In this document: positions 32,331 through 45,266 of the stretch, piece after piece
How positions within the stretch are numbered: position 1 is the first letter of the stretch
Layout: every line of letters starts with the position of its first letter
Origin: Pisaster brevispinus
Lineage: Eukaryota > Echinodermata > Asteroidea > Forcipulatida > Asteriidae
Reading direction: 5' to 3'
NCBI GenBank assembly: GCA_023634235.1
Contig: JAMKCF010000032.1
Location: forward strand, 1,078,695-1,142,694
Length of the DNA stretch: 64,000 nucleotides
Notes under the pieces: model-generated
Seen by the model: only the letters and a program-made list of their open reading frames with translations
Database searches by the model: none
What the model was told of the DNA's origin: nothing
Position numbers and translations under genes: made by a program

Positions 32331-34445
32331 ATCCTGTTGTGTTTCTACCTTGAGTGGACATGTTGTATTCTTGCCTATAAACTGAACGGTTGGTGACCAA
32401 ACGTGTGCACATTATAACTCCTGATTGTAGGTCTTGTAGTTTTTAATACGCTGTATGAATTGATGTGACTTTGTGATCTCACTCCCCCAAGAAATTAAGT
32501 AAACAGGTAAACTCAATTAATGGCGAATGGGATGGAACGCACCCTTTGTTCTTTTAAAAGTTGACATAGCGTAACTTTTTAGAGATCTCTAAACGGACAA
32601 CTTTCACAAAGCAGCCATTGTTCACACAGAATTTTAACGAATAAAGTGAACTGGTCCCCTGGAAACCTTGCAGTCCCCTGATGGCAAGGCGTGGGTGTAT
32701 GCAAGCGTTTTACATTAGAAAAAAGTGCCGTTGGATAATGTAAGGTTACGCCTACGATTTGTTATTATTATTTTTTCAAGACCTCTGTTTTGCCAAAGGT
32801 GGGCGAATGGCTGGAATGCAAAACGATAATGGATGTCTGGAATCCACTGGCAATCATAACTTGAAACTCGTCTTTAAAAACATTACTCAGGTGGCGACCG
32901 CTGGAAGAAAAGAAAAGATGCAAAAGCATCCCTGAGCAAGCCTGCACCAAGTTCGCAGATGTCATGATCTTTGCATGTTATTGTAACGCAATGCGTTTCA
33001 ATGACTGTTCAGGTTTTTGTTTTGTTTCGTTTTGTTTAGTTTTTTAATTCCCTACGTGGCGTGTAAAGAACAACCCTTTGGCTTGCGAATCTTTTTATGA
33101 CAACACTGAAACTTAAAAACAAAACAAGGCTTTCTGCATCATTCTGATTCATGGTTATTGTACGAAACACCCATAAAAGACGATTTGTAATGAGTTACAT
33201 ATTGCTCCCAGAGACCAGCCACTTGAAGAGTCATGACCCTCGATTTCGGCATGTCACCCCCTTGGTGTAAACAGCTTCCGGGACTGGATCCCACCTACTG
33301 GGAATTAGAATTTAAGAAATGCAAATTACTTAACTACTGTTAAATGCAGAACCACTAGGTACAACAAAAACAGTTTTATTTCCTGCTATTAAAGCTGTCG
33401 AAAAAAGCAGTGTTGATCCTTTGGCCTGGAACTAATGTAAGGTTTTTTCTTATACTGTAATTTCCCCCCATATTCATAAGGACTCTATCTAATGGAAAAT
33501 AAGTTGATCGCAAAACTGAACTTAACCTTGGAGCCTCTCTTTAACGCATTGGTTATTAGGAGGGGGCGTTTCTGTTGGATTTAATTATTTCTTTCTCTGG
33601 TAGCTTTCCATTGGTGGATTGTGTGGCGTTTTCCTGGGCCTTTCGAGGCAGGCAGGATTATCTTCATGAGGAACTTGTGCGTTCTTTATTTATTTCTACA
33701 CATAAATTGTTATAACATTTTATCTTCCATTGTCTGTGAACGCTTTGCTGTGCCTGTTATGTCAAGTCAAGGCTATGCGATTTTTTTTAATGTAAAACTG
33801 CAATGTCATGACCTCGTCTATAATTCGACACGAAGCGAGAATTCTCCGTAGCCCTGATGAGTGATGTATTATGACAAAACGTCCCCATCATACAAAAAAA
33901 GAAGAAAACAAAAAAAAAGAAACAGAAAAAGAATAAAAGAACCTCGTAGCCATTTCATTTGGTAAACACTCTGCTCTGCGTGTTCCTCATCAATTAAAAC
34001 TCGCGATTAAATGTTGCCACGAAAAAGGGGCTCATGCAGCGTTTGCTTTTCAAACAAATTATCAGTGTTTGTCATTTTACATGTATCTTGTTACGAATAA
34101 CATCAAACTCATAATTGTCAGTAGGTAGAAATAACATTATCGTACGGCATAGCCACTTGCGTTATTGACTTCTTCATTGAATTTTAAATATACTAAAGTC
34201 GGACGATACTGAACTTTGAAATAATCTAGAATAATACAAAGGGAATGTTAGAGACACTACACGTACTGCGGTTAGGTGATGGGTTGTTCCTGTGATGATA
34301 CCAGCATGGAATCTCGCACACAGTCAGACCATATCATTATTTGGGAAATATATTTGGCTATAGGGCTATCGCAGATTTGGCCTTTGAAATGATGTAGGTG
34401 TTATAATATGCTATGGCAGCCATTTTGAACATTTTGAACAATGCA
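32331..34445. other. Gene-free stretch
   Basis: No supported exon or RNA gene. A-rich tract at 33890-33940. Confidence 0.4.
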
Positions 34446-34560
34446 TGTTTTTCTACTCTTTCGTTTATTATATTGTTTTTCTACTCTTTTGTTTATTAAA
34501 TTGTTTTTCTACTCTTTTGTTTATTATATTGTTTTTCTACCCTTTTATTTATTATATTGT
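34446..34560 (+). repeat. 28-bp minisatellite, about four copies
   Basis: Units starting TGTTTTTCTACTCTTT begin at 34446, 34474, 34502 and 34530, an exact 28-bp period with few differences. The hydrophobic open frame across it is a by-product. Confidence 0.9.
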
Positions 34561-36582
34561 TTATCTCCAAAATTCAAATCTGATGCGGTCATATAGCCCC
34601 AAGACATCTTCATTATTGACTCTGACTGGGTGCCAAAGTCCATGCTTGTATCTCCAAAGGCGCACTTCCCCCCCCCCAAATATTTCCCCTATCTGCCCCA
34701 CTAGTATACTATCTAATGATTTGGGGGTAGAAGCGTTTGTCACTGAAGTTGTTGTGCTTGTTCAGCCAGAGGCGCTCCAAGGGTAGAATTCTGTTTTTTG
34801 CATGGAGCTGGAAAAAAAATTCCGCCTTGATGTGCCTGGGGTGGATGGGGGCGGGAGGGGACTGGGGGACCCGAAATGGAACACTTATACAAGCAGCAGG
34901 TTTTGAGTCAACATATATTTGATTTGATTACTTTTCCCGTATTGTGCCCGCTGGACGCGTAACACGAATATGTACAACTCTTATGAGCGTTCATTTTTAT
35001 CAGTATTGACACAATCCTTGCTGACGTCATCACACGATACTTCTTGCTGGGATAATATTGGAAATCGGATTCCCTTGAAAAAAAGGTTATTTAACAAGCG
35101 TTTTTTTAAAGTTTGTTTTTCTCAAAATGGCTACCATTGCCTGTGCAGTGCGCAATTTGTATTTATATTGTTGTTTCTTCAGGCAAAACTTGTTCAGATC
35201 GGCCCCTCTACCATGGGCAGCGCACCGTATCGATACCTAGTCGTCACTAACCCCTGGCATGGATGTGCTGGAAAACATTGCTTATTAACTCCCTTCAGAG
35301 ACTGCTTTGCGTGCATGCTTGTTGAAAACTTGAGTGTATGACGCTTGTAGGGTGCTTAGAACGCGTGTGTCATAATGTAAGTATTTTGACGCAATCCATT
35401 TTGAATGCACCATGTTTAACACGGTCACCCTATAAACTGCTTGCAGTTAGACCTGTCCCATGATAAGAATGAGAATGACAGGGGACCAGTTGCTCTTTGA
35501 CTTGATGCATATTTTGCGAGCTACCACAATTGAGCGCACACGTACAGCGGATCAACCACAGGCCTAATTAGAATATGACATTCACTTCACATTTCAAGAA
35601 ATACTAAGGGTTTTGAGCGTTGATCTCAATTATATTAGAGATCGGTTATGAACCACCAGCGCGTGAAGGGGATAAATGGCGCGGCGAGATTGATCACCCC
35701 CTGGGAACGGGGTTGTGTGCGGATAGATGTGCAAGATATCTTTACATGCAACGTTGACTTCCAAAATGTCAGACCGTAGGCAGACAATAGCCGCGAGTGA
35801 CGTCAGTGCAAGTGATCGATATTAAAGGTCATGATAAACGCGTCAGGCGTTTCTTGCTTGCTAAGTTCACCACGCATCTGTAAAGGTTAACAAAATATCA
35901 CTAAGCAAGATTACACAACGATCTGATAAGATCTTCAGATGCGAACGAGTCGTAGCAATTGCTCTTCAGCGCGGACAAGTTCACGAAGAGGTGACGGACC
36001 GCGACCGACACTACTGACACAAGTCTGCAGGAACCAAACCAAAACGATTGAAGATGGGTTAAACTTTATTGTATGTATTAAATTGAGTTTCAAGCCAAAA
36101 GATAACTACATTATTGTGTGTGACTGAGACAAAGTTGTGCAAGGAAACTCCATGAAAACGTCATGGCAGTTCCTCTCCAACTTTCTCATAACGAAGATCA
36201 CCCCCGACCCCAACATAGAAAATGGACTGGATTTGAGGGGTAGGCACAATAAACTACTGGATTTGTCTTGAACAAAGCAATAGTTGGCAAAGACCCATGG
36301 TCTGACTGATAAATGTAATTTATCTTTTCTTAGGAACTGCCTTCGAACGGTGAAATGAGCGATGAAATTGGGAAACATACGCCAGCATTCTAGAGCCGGT
36401 AGTAGCGAAAAGTCCGTTCGTGCAACCAATAGGCCTACGTGGGCCTGTATTGCATTGGCTATTCGTTGCTACGCTTAATTTCGTCATCTCATTTCAAACA
36501 TGGTTGACAATATTGATTACAGAATAACAATAACACAAAAATCGTCTGCTCTTTGATCGTTGCAATAACCGTGTGTGTGGCC
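34561..36582. other. Gene-free stretch with an exon-like interval
   Basis: At 35183-35376 (+) a good acceptor (GTTTCTTCAG before 35183) and a donor (GTAAGT from 35377) bracket 194 nt, but the only open frame ends at 35341 and is not recognised. A full CRE (TGACGTCA) lies at 35022-35029. Nothing else is supported. Confidence 0.3.
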
Positions 36583-36640
36583 CCATCTAGCCCTGGACCT
36601 AAATGTAGACCCAACATTGTACCTTTGGCGACGAGTTTTA
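36583..36640 (+). repeat. Dispersed monomer of the 41-bp satellite
   Basis: CATCTAGCCCTGGACCTAAA, then GTAGACCCAACATTGTACC. These words match the array at 44760-45160. Confidence 0.65.
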
Positions 36641-37480
36641 TTTTGACTTTAATGGTGATCAAAAGGTTACAATTTCAGCCTGCATCATTTAAAAAGTTAC
36701 ATTTCTTTCTGAAGAACGTATTAATATAAATTAAGATATCAATATAAATGGTTGACAAATCGAACCCTTGATGTTTAACATCGTAATACGAGTGTCGACG
36801 TCTGGATGTCAAATCCCAACTTAAAAGGTGGCGCGGCCACTGAGACAAGTCTAAGGCCGTGATCTCTCTGTGATACGGAGAACTACAGCGAGGGCTGTAA
36901 AACAAACCGTGACCTGTCCCCTTTGGGTGTAGTCTAAAGTCATTGACGTTCGAAATTATTAACAGGTATTACTAGGAAGCTTCAGAGAGATCGAGGTGGA
37001 TTTACAGCATTTCGTCACAGTGTGTGACTGGGGGAAAAAATTGAGCTTCTCGAGAGGCTCCTGAGACTGTCTCTCTCCCGCATTACTTGAGCCGCTGACT
37101 GAACATATACGGCACAAGCTGGGGGAAGTCTAATCAGGTGTGAAGGGGGAATGAGTGTGGGAGATAAATATACCAAGTAGAATAATCTATGTTTTGTTAC
37201 ATTTAGTATTGCTGACGGGGAATGTCTGGCGTTGTACTGGTGCCTCTTGACATTTCATCCATCTCGTGATCATCACTTGGCAAGTGGGGGATCTCTGATG
37301 AGATGACGAGCTTGGACTGACGGGCTTATTTCCATTGAGCTGCTGCTTGCTGAGGCGTTTTGCTGATTACTCGCATCCAATCGCTTCGGCTTACGAAGTT
37401 AGGAGTGCGCGCGATGCGATCATTTGGCGCAAGAAGTCTCTGGTGGTCTGATATAAAACCGTTGTGTAAAAAATACACCC
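36641..37480. other. Gene-free stretch, nothing recognised
   Basis: No exon or repeat is supported. Confidence 0.4.
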
Positions 37481-37481
37481 G

Positions 37482-37592
37482 CCCCCCCCCAAAAAAAGGT
37501 TTTGTTTGTATTGGTTTTTGTTTTTGTGTTTTTGTTAGTTTTTTGGGGGGGGTGTTTTTTTTTTTTTTTTTTTTTTTTTTTTGGGGGGGGGG
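37482..37592 (+). repeat. C9, G8 and T28-G10 homopolymer cluster
   Basis: C9 at 37482-37490, then G8 at 37545-37552, then T28 running directly into G10 (37555-37592). The spaced opposite-strand runs could pair. The consensus length is likely unreliable. Confidence 0.85.
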
Positions 37593-38338
37593 TCAATTTC
37601 TAACTTGCGCGTAACGTAAGCATATAATAGCATATCGAATATCGTTTACATATTGTAGATTGTGTTATATACAGCCGTAAATCATTACGACGGGTAGATT
37701 TGCAACCATGCTGCAAGGTCTAACCGTAAACACTTGTTACCGTCAACAAAGTGAAAATATGCTTGAAACACTGTTTTATGACTTGGGTGAGAATCATTTG
37801 TTATAATGTTTTATCATTGGTCTGACGAAATCGAATGGTGTTTAATACACACAGACAAGTGTATAATTCTATCAAAACACACGTCATGTCCTTCGCACTA
37901 AGTCTAGAATCTTGTTGGGTTATTCTGGATTTTTCTGGTCATGTTGGTTTTGTGCTGCTATTAGTCTCTTTTTTTTCTTTTTTCTTTTTTCTGGGGGGGG
38001 GGGAGTTCATGGCATTGTTTCAGTCACAGGGTCATACATGTTAAGATCTTCGGTGTTTCACTCCCCAAGGAAAGACAATACGGTTTGCGGAACATCGTCA
38101 ATGACTAATTCGATTCAAGCTGCAGTTCTCAGTGGAATTGAAAAGAATAATGCGGTAATAAATTGGAGTGTTTGTTTTCTTGATGGAGTGTTCCTTTGTT
38201 ATGTGCTTTTAAGGAACCCGTATTCTGTCGAGGATACTTAACACGGTTTCTATCGTGTGTCACGGATGCGGCTGAAATAGGTCTCATCTTTCGCAACAGT
38301 TAAAGGGGCACTGTGGCCGTGGTCTTAGTCTGCTTGTG
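37593..38338. other. Gene-free stretch with T-rich/G11 junction
   Basis: A T/C-rich tract passes into a G11 run at 37993-38003. A 109-codon frame through it is not recognised. Confidence 0.4.
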
Positions 38339-38490
38339 GCTGGACGTGGAAACATGAACTCTCACCCAGTTGCTGCGCTCGCGTTCACCGTCAAATCACA
38401 AACACAAGCTTCAAAGAGCGCCGTCATTATTTTCGCGCGCGCGTGTGCAGAAACTGGGTGAGTGAGAGTTCAGAATCCAAATTCTGGCCA
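38339..38490. mobile_element. Probable MITE with TGAACTCTCAC inverted ends
   Basis: TGAACTCTCACCCAGTTGCT at 38355 pairs with the reverse complement of AACTGGGTGAGTGAGAGTTC ending at 38472. Similarity may extend outward on both sides. An alternating CG run (CGCGCGCGCG, about 38436) sits beside the right arm. No coding content. Confidence 0.65.
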
Positions 38491-39593
38491 CAGACTGGCT
38501 GTGTTAACGAAGACATTGTCCATTTAACCAACTCTTGGTCTTTTATATTTCAAGAACTCTACATATTCATAACAGGTATACAGTTGTCTTGTTTGATTGA
38601 GGTGTGCTGCGGGGATTTGGGTTGCCTTAACGCTAATTTGCAGTACGTTTTTTAAATCTCGTATATCCCCTGGTTCTAATCCCAGTGAGAATGTTAATCT
38701 TTACCTGATTACAGGTTCTTTCTGATTAGGCTTATCCCTTGTAGGACTAACTTTCCCTATTGGGCCTCTCTACCTGGACACAGGTATCCTTGCCTATACG
38801 GGTTACAGCGGTAGTCAATGTTAATGATCCCTCACAGTTTCATTACTAAAAAGAGCTATGCAAATAATTGCTTCTTAAACTTTACACGAGCAGAACTGGT
38901 TTATGTAAGTATGTGCCCATACAATTCGTCTCATCAAAATGTATGAAAGGTGTATGTGATTGGACACTGGTGATAAATGAATCACATTTGTAAAAGTGCT
39001 AGTCTCCGGGGCAATCCAACCCGTGCGCTTTTTCCTGAAATAAAATAATAATATAAATATTAAGACACTACTCTGACTTTTGCCTCGCAGTTAATGTCCA
39101 TAGTGTATTAATCCAAACAATGAGCTCGTACTGTACACTTTAATGACTGAGTTTGTTAGACCTGGATTTTTAGCTAAAAACTCAAGCGAGAACAGACAAA
39201 AGAGACAGCTACGAGTTGAGGAAATTGAATGGGCCTTTTTAGTGCTTTTTGAAGGACTGTGAAACTGTAGTGTGGTACGTTTATGTAATAGATAACGGTC
39301 AAGTCCAACGTCTCGTTGATGTGACTTCAATTTTCTTGTAAAATTTCGCAGCTTGTCACACCAAACCTCTTAATATTATTTGCACCGTGATCACAATTAC
39401 ACGCCCCACATCCAGTTAAAAGGTGTTCACACCATTGCTAAGACTAGCAGTATAAACATAAACTGATTTACACATTGTGGTATAATGTTTGTCATAGTAG
39501 GAAGACTTTCCTTGTTTCTTGAAATGCTATAGTTCTTGGAGAAGTGGGTCGAACAATTGGTTACGATGTTGCAAGACCAAAACTCGCTAAAGG
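38491..39593. other. Gene-free stretch, nothing recognised
   Basis: No exon or repeat is supported. Confidence 0.4.
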
Positions 39594-39863
39594 CAGGGTG
39601 TATATACTTTTGGTAATTACTCCATAAGTTAATGACCATAAAACACTTATTTGGTAAAGAGCCATGGAGAGCTGTTGATATTATAAAACATTGTGAGAAA
39701 CGACTTTATTCCATGCAACAAGGCTGTTTTTCTAGTATTATTTTTTTGCAACTTCGATGACCAATTGAGCCCAAATGTTCGCAGGTTTGTTATTGTATGC
39801 ATGTTAGGATACACCAAGTGAGGATACTGGTTTTCGACAATTACAAAAAGCTCTAAATACCTG
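39594..39863 (+). mobile_element. 270-bp MITE (GGTAATTACT family), near complete
   Basis: The left end CAGGGTGTATATACTTTTGG and the reverse complement of the right end, CAGGTATTTAGAGCTTTTTG, form imperfect terminal inverted repeats followed by TAATT. Internal words AATGACCATAAAACACTTAT, GAGAGCTGTTGATATTATAA and GAGCCCAAATGTTCGCAGGT fit an abundant repeat type I associate with echinoderms. No transposase is encoded. Confidence 0.8.
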
Positions 39864-41544
39864 ACCTGTTTGAAAATAAAAAAAAATCTAGCTTGTTCTT
39901 TTTTATTTTATTATTATTAATTTTTGTTCACGAATTAAATTTCATCAAATTTATTAATACCATGTCTTTTGAAGACGACAAATCTTAAAGCAACAGCACA
40001 ACCAACCAAAAACAACAACCGGATGACTCCCTTTTGTCAACCGGCAGGTAAACATTTCGAGACGCGTGCGCATTTTTATTAAACTAGTGTCTATCCAAGT
40101 TGCTTCCGCATGCACGTGCGATGATTCGCTGGGAGAGATCGAGACAGAGCATAAAAAAAAAATATCAGTAACATTTACCGAAGATTAATATTCACCCAAC
40201 CCTTCTTTTAAGCGACGCAGAGCGACACCAGAGACTCCTATCCTTGCTCCTTCTTCACCCGAAGGGAGAAGGCAACGTGCCGACAAGTATAGGACCTTAT
40301 TTCCCCCGCGAACCGATGGCGTCAGGGGGTCCACACTGGTCCCTATCAAGTTGTTTAGCTAAACGTAAACTCAAGCCCCTTCAGACATAACGCTTTTCAC
40401 AGTGTAACACGCCCTCAGCATAAATTGGTGAATGTTCATTTTTGTTCCTCTATTGGACAGGAGCAAATCATGATAAACTAGGCCAGCCAGGTTGTAGTAG
40501 ATATGCTGTGATTTTTTTCCTCTGTTAAAGAAAGGTGTTCGGTATATACATGAATTCAATTCAGACGTAGAGATTTGCAAATGAAGACGTATGCCTCGTT
40601 TTCCCTAGATGTCCGGATGGGGGCAAGGCCGTAGTAAATGGGTCAGAGATGGTAAGGATTGGCTCGCAAGGTTTGATAGTTGCTCCCAGGGGACGTTTAG
40701 CAGACTACTCTATTCGTGTAGTTGGAAAGTTGTACCACTGCAGAAAGAGTGATCTTTGCTACTCAGTATCCATTTCTCGTTGTGATGCTGTGTACCTCAT
40801 GAGAGGCCATACTGTATTTAAAAGGGTGTTTGTAAGGGTAGGCCCTCTATTGACCACCTTTACCGGTACTTTAGGTCTGTTGTAAGAAGAGAAAAAGGAA
40901 GGAAATTATATCGAGACAGAAATTCAGATCAAAGAGGCTAGTATGCCCGATTTTTGGCTGATTTGACCCCAAAATTTGACTTTAAGTTTGAAAGTGCTAT
41001 TTTGTATAGATTCTAGAAAGTTACAAGCTTTTATTTAATGTATTGCACGAGAAAAAAACGTCAATATTAAGTCTGTTAAAAACTGCATCATGTCCCCCAG
41101 CCATTTCCAAATACTTCTTGCACGTTGCATTGTATTGTGTGCATTGTCCGTGGCATATGCGAAAGTTTCTGTATTTTTGTTGTTTGGAATCAGCATCATC
41201 TGTCAGAATTTGACCAGAAAAATAACATTATAAAAAAAAACACTTTTACTGTTCTTATTTGTTAATTATATTCAAGTCCCCGCAGAAGGATATCACATCC
41301 TAGAGTCGCATAACAGTCCATTGACCTTTACAAACTGACTAGGTGTAAATAAATACTTTACAATTTATTCAGTAATACATGGTCATTAAGCTGTACGTGG
41401 TTCTTGTGCAAAAGTCCAAGTAAGAGGTATGATATGTCATTGGCTTATGGAAAGGTAACTTCATGAATTCCATAATGACACAAAACAATCAAACGGCACG
41501 CGGTCTTTTTGTCAAAAACACATTGACAATTTGGTTTATGTTCC
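39864..41544. other. Gene-free stretch
   Basis: A 78-codon frame at 40649-40885 (+) has no recognisable content. Nothing else is supported. Confidence 0.4.
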
Positions 41545-41749
41545 TTAATGTTCCTTAAAGGTACGGTCATTGTGGGGTTTTTTTCGGGGTTTTTTTTTTT
41601 GGGGGGGATGGTTCAACGTAATGCTTATATTTACAGGCAAAATTATAAAGAAATATACAACAAAAGTCAACTGTGAAAGTTTCAGATATAAATACAGTGT
41701 GTCCTTGCTGAGAAAAAAGCAAAACACTTTCACGTTACTTTTTAGCGAG

Positions 41750-41830
41750 GTACCAAAAGCATCTCTGGGCACAGCATTCGCGAACGGACACCACTCCTCA
41801 GAAATCTGAGAAACGATACATGAATGAGTC
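41750..41830 (+). mobile_element. MITE fragment matching the 17.6-kb copy
   Basis: GGTACCAAAAGCATC, ATTCGCGAACGGACACCA and TGAGAAACGATACAT match the reverse complement of 17585-17660. Upstream at 41577-41608 are T-rich and G-rich runs. This is a repeat fragment. Confidence 0.65.
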
Positions 41831-42944
41831 GTTTCTCGAATTAATATGTTTTATTGATTTCTAATGCTCACTGCCATTACAATCTTTAAAACACGTTTTA
41901 TAGTTGTGTAACCTAATTTCGCACTGAACTGTGATTTCACGTTCAACAGTAAAATATAAGTTCTTATTTACTATATTTTGATTATTTATGTTTTTTTCAA
42001 ACCGTATGTGCTATCTACTCCATTGTCGAGGTAACGTTCAAAGTCACTTTCACGTCACCTCCAGTTTGTCTTCTGTTACCCGGTTTCTGTTACCGTCACA
42101 CCTGTCGCGAATCTTTTCCCCCATCGTCCCATCGTCCCATCGTCCGGATATTTCCCCTAAGAGCGGCATTTCACTCCCCATCGATCCATTTTCATCCCTG
42201 TGTTGTTTTGTTTCCTTTCTCCCTGCATCACGGAGAGCTCAGTTGAGTCTCTTACAAGGAGAATCAACCAGGGGGGGGGGGGGGGGTCTTTGCAACAGTA
42301 ATTGGACTCAGCGTAAAGAAGTGGCTCCGGGCGCAGACTCTAGCCCAAGCTGTTCTCCTCCCCCGGCCCTCTACCGTTAGTTTATTATTAATCAGTAAAC
42401 CACCGATGCAACTGGTCGGTATCATGTGGTTTTTCTCATAATGCCGCCAAGCAGCTCCTGATATCCAACCTTGTTCCCAGGTGTAACAATCGGGATTGAA
42501 ATCTGTAAAAACTTAATTACCGAGCGTCTGTAACTGTAATCTCCAACTCACCGTTGATAGTCAGGGAGATGTGCTCGTGTTTTCTTCTTGTTTTTTCTGT
42601 AAAACTGGAAACCTATATTTTGGGGTGTTACAAGATATACCGCTTATGGGACAACGGCGGGGTAATGACCGCTATATGAAGAACATGAGATTGCAGTTGT
42701 TTTTAACTCCTCTCTCCAGACAGTATATAACGATCTTGGGGGGTAAACAATCTGTTGGTTACGAATAATAGAAAATATGAATCTTGGGAACTTGACCGTG
42801 TTTGTTACGAAAACATTCGTATGTGCGGCGCATTGCAAGCGGTTTACTCAATTGATTCGGAAACTGTACTACAGAGGGAAATATTACAAAACAGTACTAA
42901 CGTAGGTAGCAATGATGCGATTTGTTGCCGTGTACAATCCCTTA
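41831..42944. other. Gene-free stretch
   Basis: It holds three tandem CCATCGTC units at about 42121-42144 and a G15 run at 42272-42286. A 130-codon frame at 41988-42380 spans both and looks like low-complexity chance. A short-frame cluster at 42571-42964 is unrecognised. Confidence 0.4.
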
Positions 42945-43280
42945 AAGGTAGACTGGATTGGTAGAGCTGACAAAACAGTCCCAGACAGTGCTCATGATTT
43001 CTGTGATTAAGCATACACATGAAATAACAACCCTGTGAAAACTTAAGATTAATCCGCTGTGATGAGTCGGGAGAGGTGAAGAAAAAAACATTCACAATTT
43101 TCAGCAGTAAAACACATCGTCCTTATTTGGTTGTAATAACCGAAATCAGTTTTTGCGGGTTTATGTTTTAGGTTTTCTCAAGTCAAGTATGACTTCAACT
43201 CAGTGGGAATTATTTCACAGTGGTTTTGAATTTTATAATCAGTAAGCTTTAAGACTGAAATCAAACAATGATGTTTTTAT
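42945..43280 (+). repeat. Interspersed repeat (family K) plus a second fragment
   Basis: GGATTGGTAGAGCTGAC and ACCGAAATCAG bracket a segment that matches 59335-59525 in order. At about 43230-43275, TTTTGAATTTTATAATCAGT and GACTGAAATCAAA belong to the fragment family also seen at 12548. Non-coding. Confidence 0.6.
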
Positions 43281-44759
43281 CCTTGCCAATCCTGTAGTAA
43301 TAACTTTAAGCCCAGACACAGAAATGTCATATGTTCTGATGCTCAGCCGCTTATTGTACCGTACAAGCTTATACTTTCCGAAGGATATTCGAGGAAACTT
43401 CATCCTCTCTGAGGTTTAGGCAATACTCAAGATATTAAGTTTTTTTAATTTGAAACTCAAGAGAGACTACAAGTTCACCTGGATATAGTTTTTTCCAATT
43501 TCTCTCAGTGTGAGGCCCTAATTCCCGAGAGAATATCTATTTACCATCACTCCTCATCTTTCAAAATCAATGATGTTCATCCCGGTCCAGCTATTCAAGA
43601 AACACTAATTATTTCACTTGACAGCGATGGTAGTGGCCAAAAATGAAGGCCGGTTGTCGTGACGCGACCTCCCAGGGATTGCTGTGTGATCGAAATCAAC
43701 ACCCACGCCGTCATCAAAATGATATCATTTATTCGGTAGAACGCGATGAGTGGGTTTCGAGGTCATGGTAAGACGATTTATCTAGGTAAATGCGTTTGCC
43801 AAGTCCTCCTCAAATGTCGTGTCATCTTTCCTTTCGAGGAGCGAGGGGAACTTCGAACGGTTCTTCCTGGGCGGTCAATTTATACCGTCAACGACTGTCC
43901 ATGAGTGACATGCTGGGTTTGTAAACGTTTCGAAGCATCGATGGGTTTATGAAAAGTTACCAAATGTCATCAGCCTTGTCTAAAAGGTTTGATACATTCT
44001 TGACACAGACTGTTTTTAATACAGAAGCTTGTATTAAGAAAACAAAAACAACCAAACCAACACCCCAACAAACAAACAAAACATCAGTATCAACATGCTT
44101 CGAAAGTTAGACGTATGTAACTTTGTTGCTTTTCCATTTCTAAATTACCAGGCCATATCAAAATAAATCGTTAATTGGTGTCATTGCCTAGTGTGATGAA
44201 ATCGTCACTGATTGGTTGTACGTTGTTTTGATTAAAATAATTTTTTTGTAAATTTTGTTATGGCTGGGCACTTTTCAATTCACACTGAAAGGTTCAGCCT
44301 GGATGAAGAACAAGTAATACAATAAATTTAGATATAAATCAAAAATAAATACAGGGACAATATCATACGAAGGCAGTTCACAGCCAACTGGATCCAAGCA
44401 ATCTCAAATAACTAAAGACGTTCAAGATTAATTGAACACAGTAATGTCTTGAGATTGGTAAAGACACTGGAAGAGGAATGGCCTTTGTGCTGCTGAATGT
44501 CAGAGCAGTACACACATTCCTATTTTTACATCCCTGTGGAGACATCTTTTGTTCTTTCATTTGTCCCTGTAGCTAAGAACCTCCCATAGACTTTGTACAC
44601 GAAATTCCTTGTGGAGCAACCCAGTCTTTAGAACTTCCCTATGGAGACCCTCTGTTTTCCCTTTTCTGTTTTGTTCTCGGTCTCCATAAGGTAGTGAATA
44701 TGAAGGCAGTTGGTTTATATCTGCAAGTTGCTATTGAAATTGCCTCGTTCGGCGGTCCC
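43281..44759. other. Gene-free stretch with CAAA/CACCCC microsatellite
   Basis: The compound microsatellite CCAACACCCCAACAAACAAA lies at 44041-44085 (minus form). The rest shows no supported feature. Confidence 0.45.
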
Positions 44760-45160
44760 TAGATGCAGCCCGACCCTAGATGTAACCCTTACACTTTTAT
44801 ATACTCTATGTAAATGCAGCCCAGACTTAACTATAACCCTAACATTGTACCTAGATATAACCCAGACCTAACTGTTACCCCAATCCTGAACCTAAATTTA
44901 GCCCAAACCTAAGTGTATTCCCAACCCTGTATCTACATGTAACCCGGACCTAAATTTAGCCCCAATCCTTTACCTAAATATAGCCAGACCTAACTGTAGC
45001 TCCAATTCTGTACCTAAATATAGTCCAGACCTAAATTTAGCCTCATCCCTATATCTAAATTTAACCCGGACGTAATTGTAGCCCAAACCTGTACCTAAAT
45101 ATACCCCAGATCTTACTGTAGCCCCAACCCTGTACCTTAATGTAGCCCAAGCTTGAAGCC
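44760..45160 (+). repeat. 41-bp satellite array, about nine diverged units
   Basis: The consensus unit joins CAGACCTAACTGTAGCCCCA to ACCCTGTACCTAAATATAGC. Units differ by substitutions and small indels. No function is evident. Confidence 0.9.
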
Positions 45161-45174
45161 TAATAGGTAAGTAG

Positions 45175-45266
45175 CCTGGTTTCGGTCAGGACTATATTTA
45201 GGTACAAAGTTGTGGCTACATTTGGGTCGGGGCTACGTTTAAGGCTCGGACTACATTAATAGGGGA
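45175..45266 (-). repeat. Inverted continuation of the 41-bp satellite
   Basis: ATATTTAGGTACAAAGTTGT, GGCTACATTTGGGTC and GGGGCTACGTTTAAGG are reverse complements of the array words. The satellite therefore turns back on itself just past 45160, forming a fold-back. Confidence 0.8.

Noticed and set aside
41988..42380. 130-codon plus-strand frame as a gene
   Set aside because: Spans a CCATCGTC tandem and a G15 run; composition is low-complexity and nothing is recognised.
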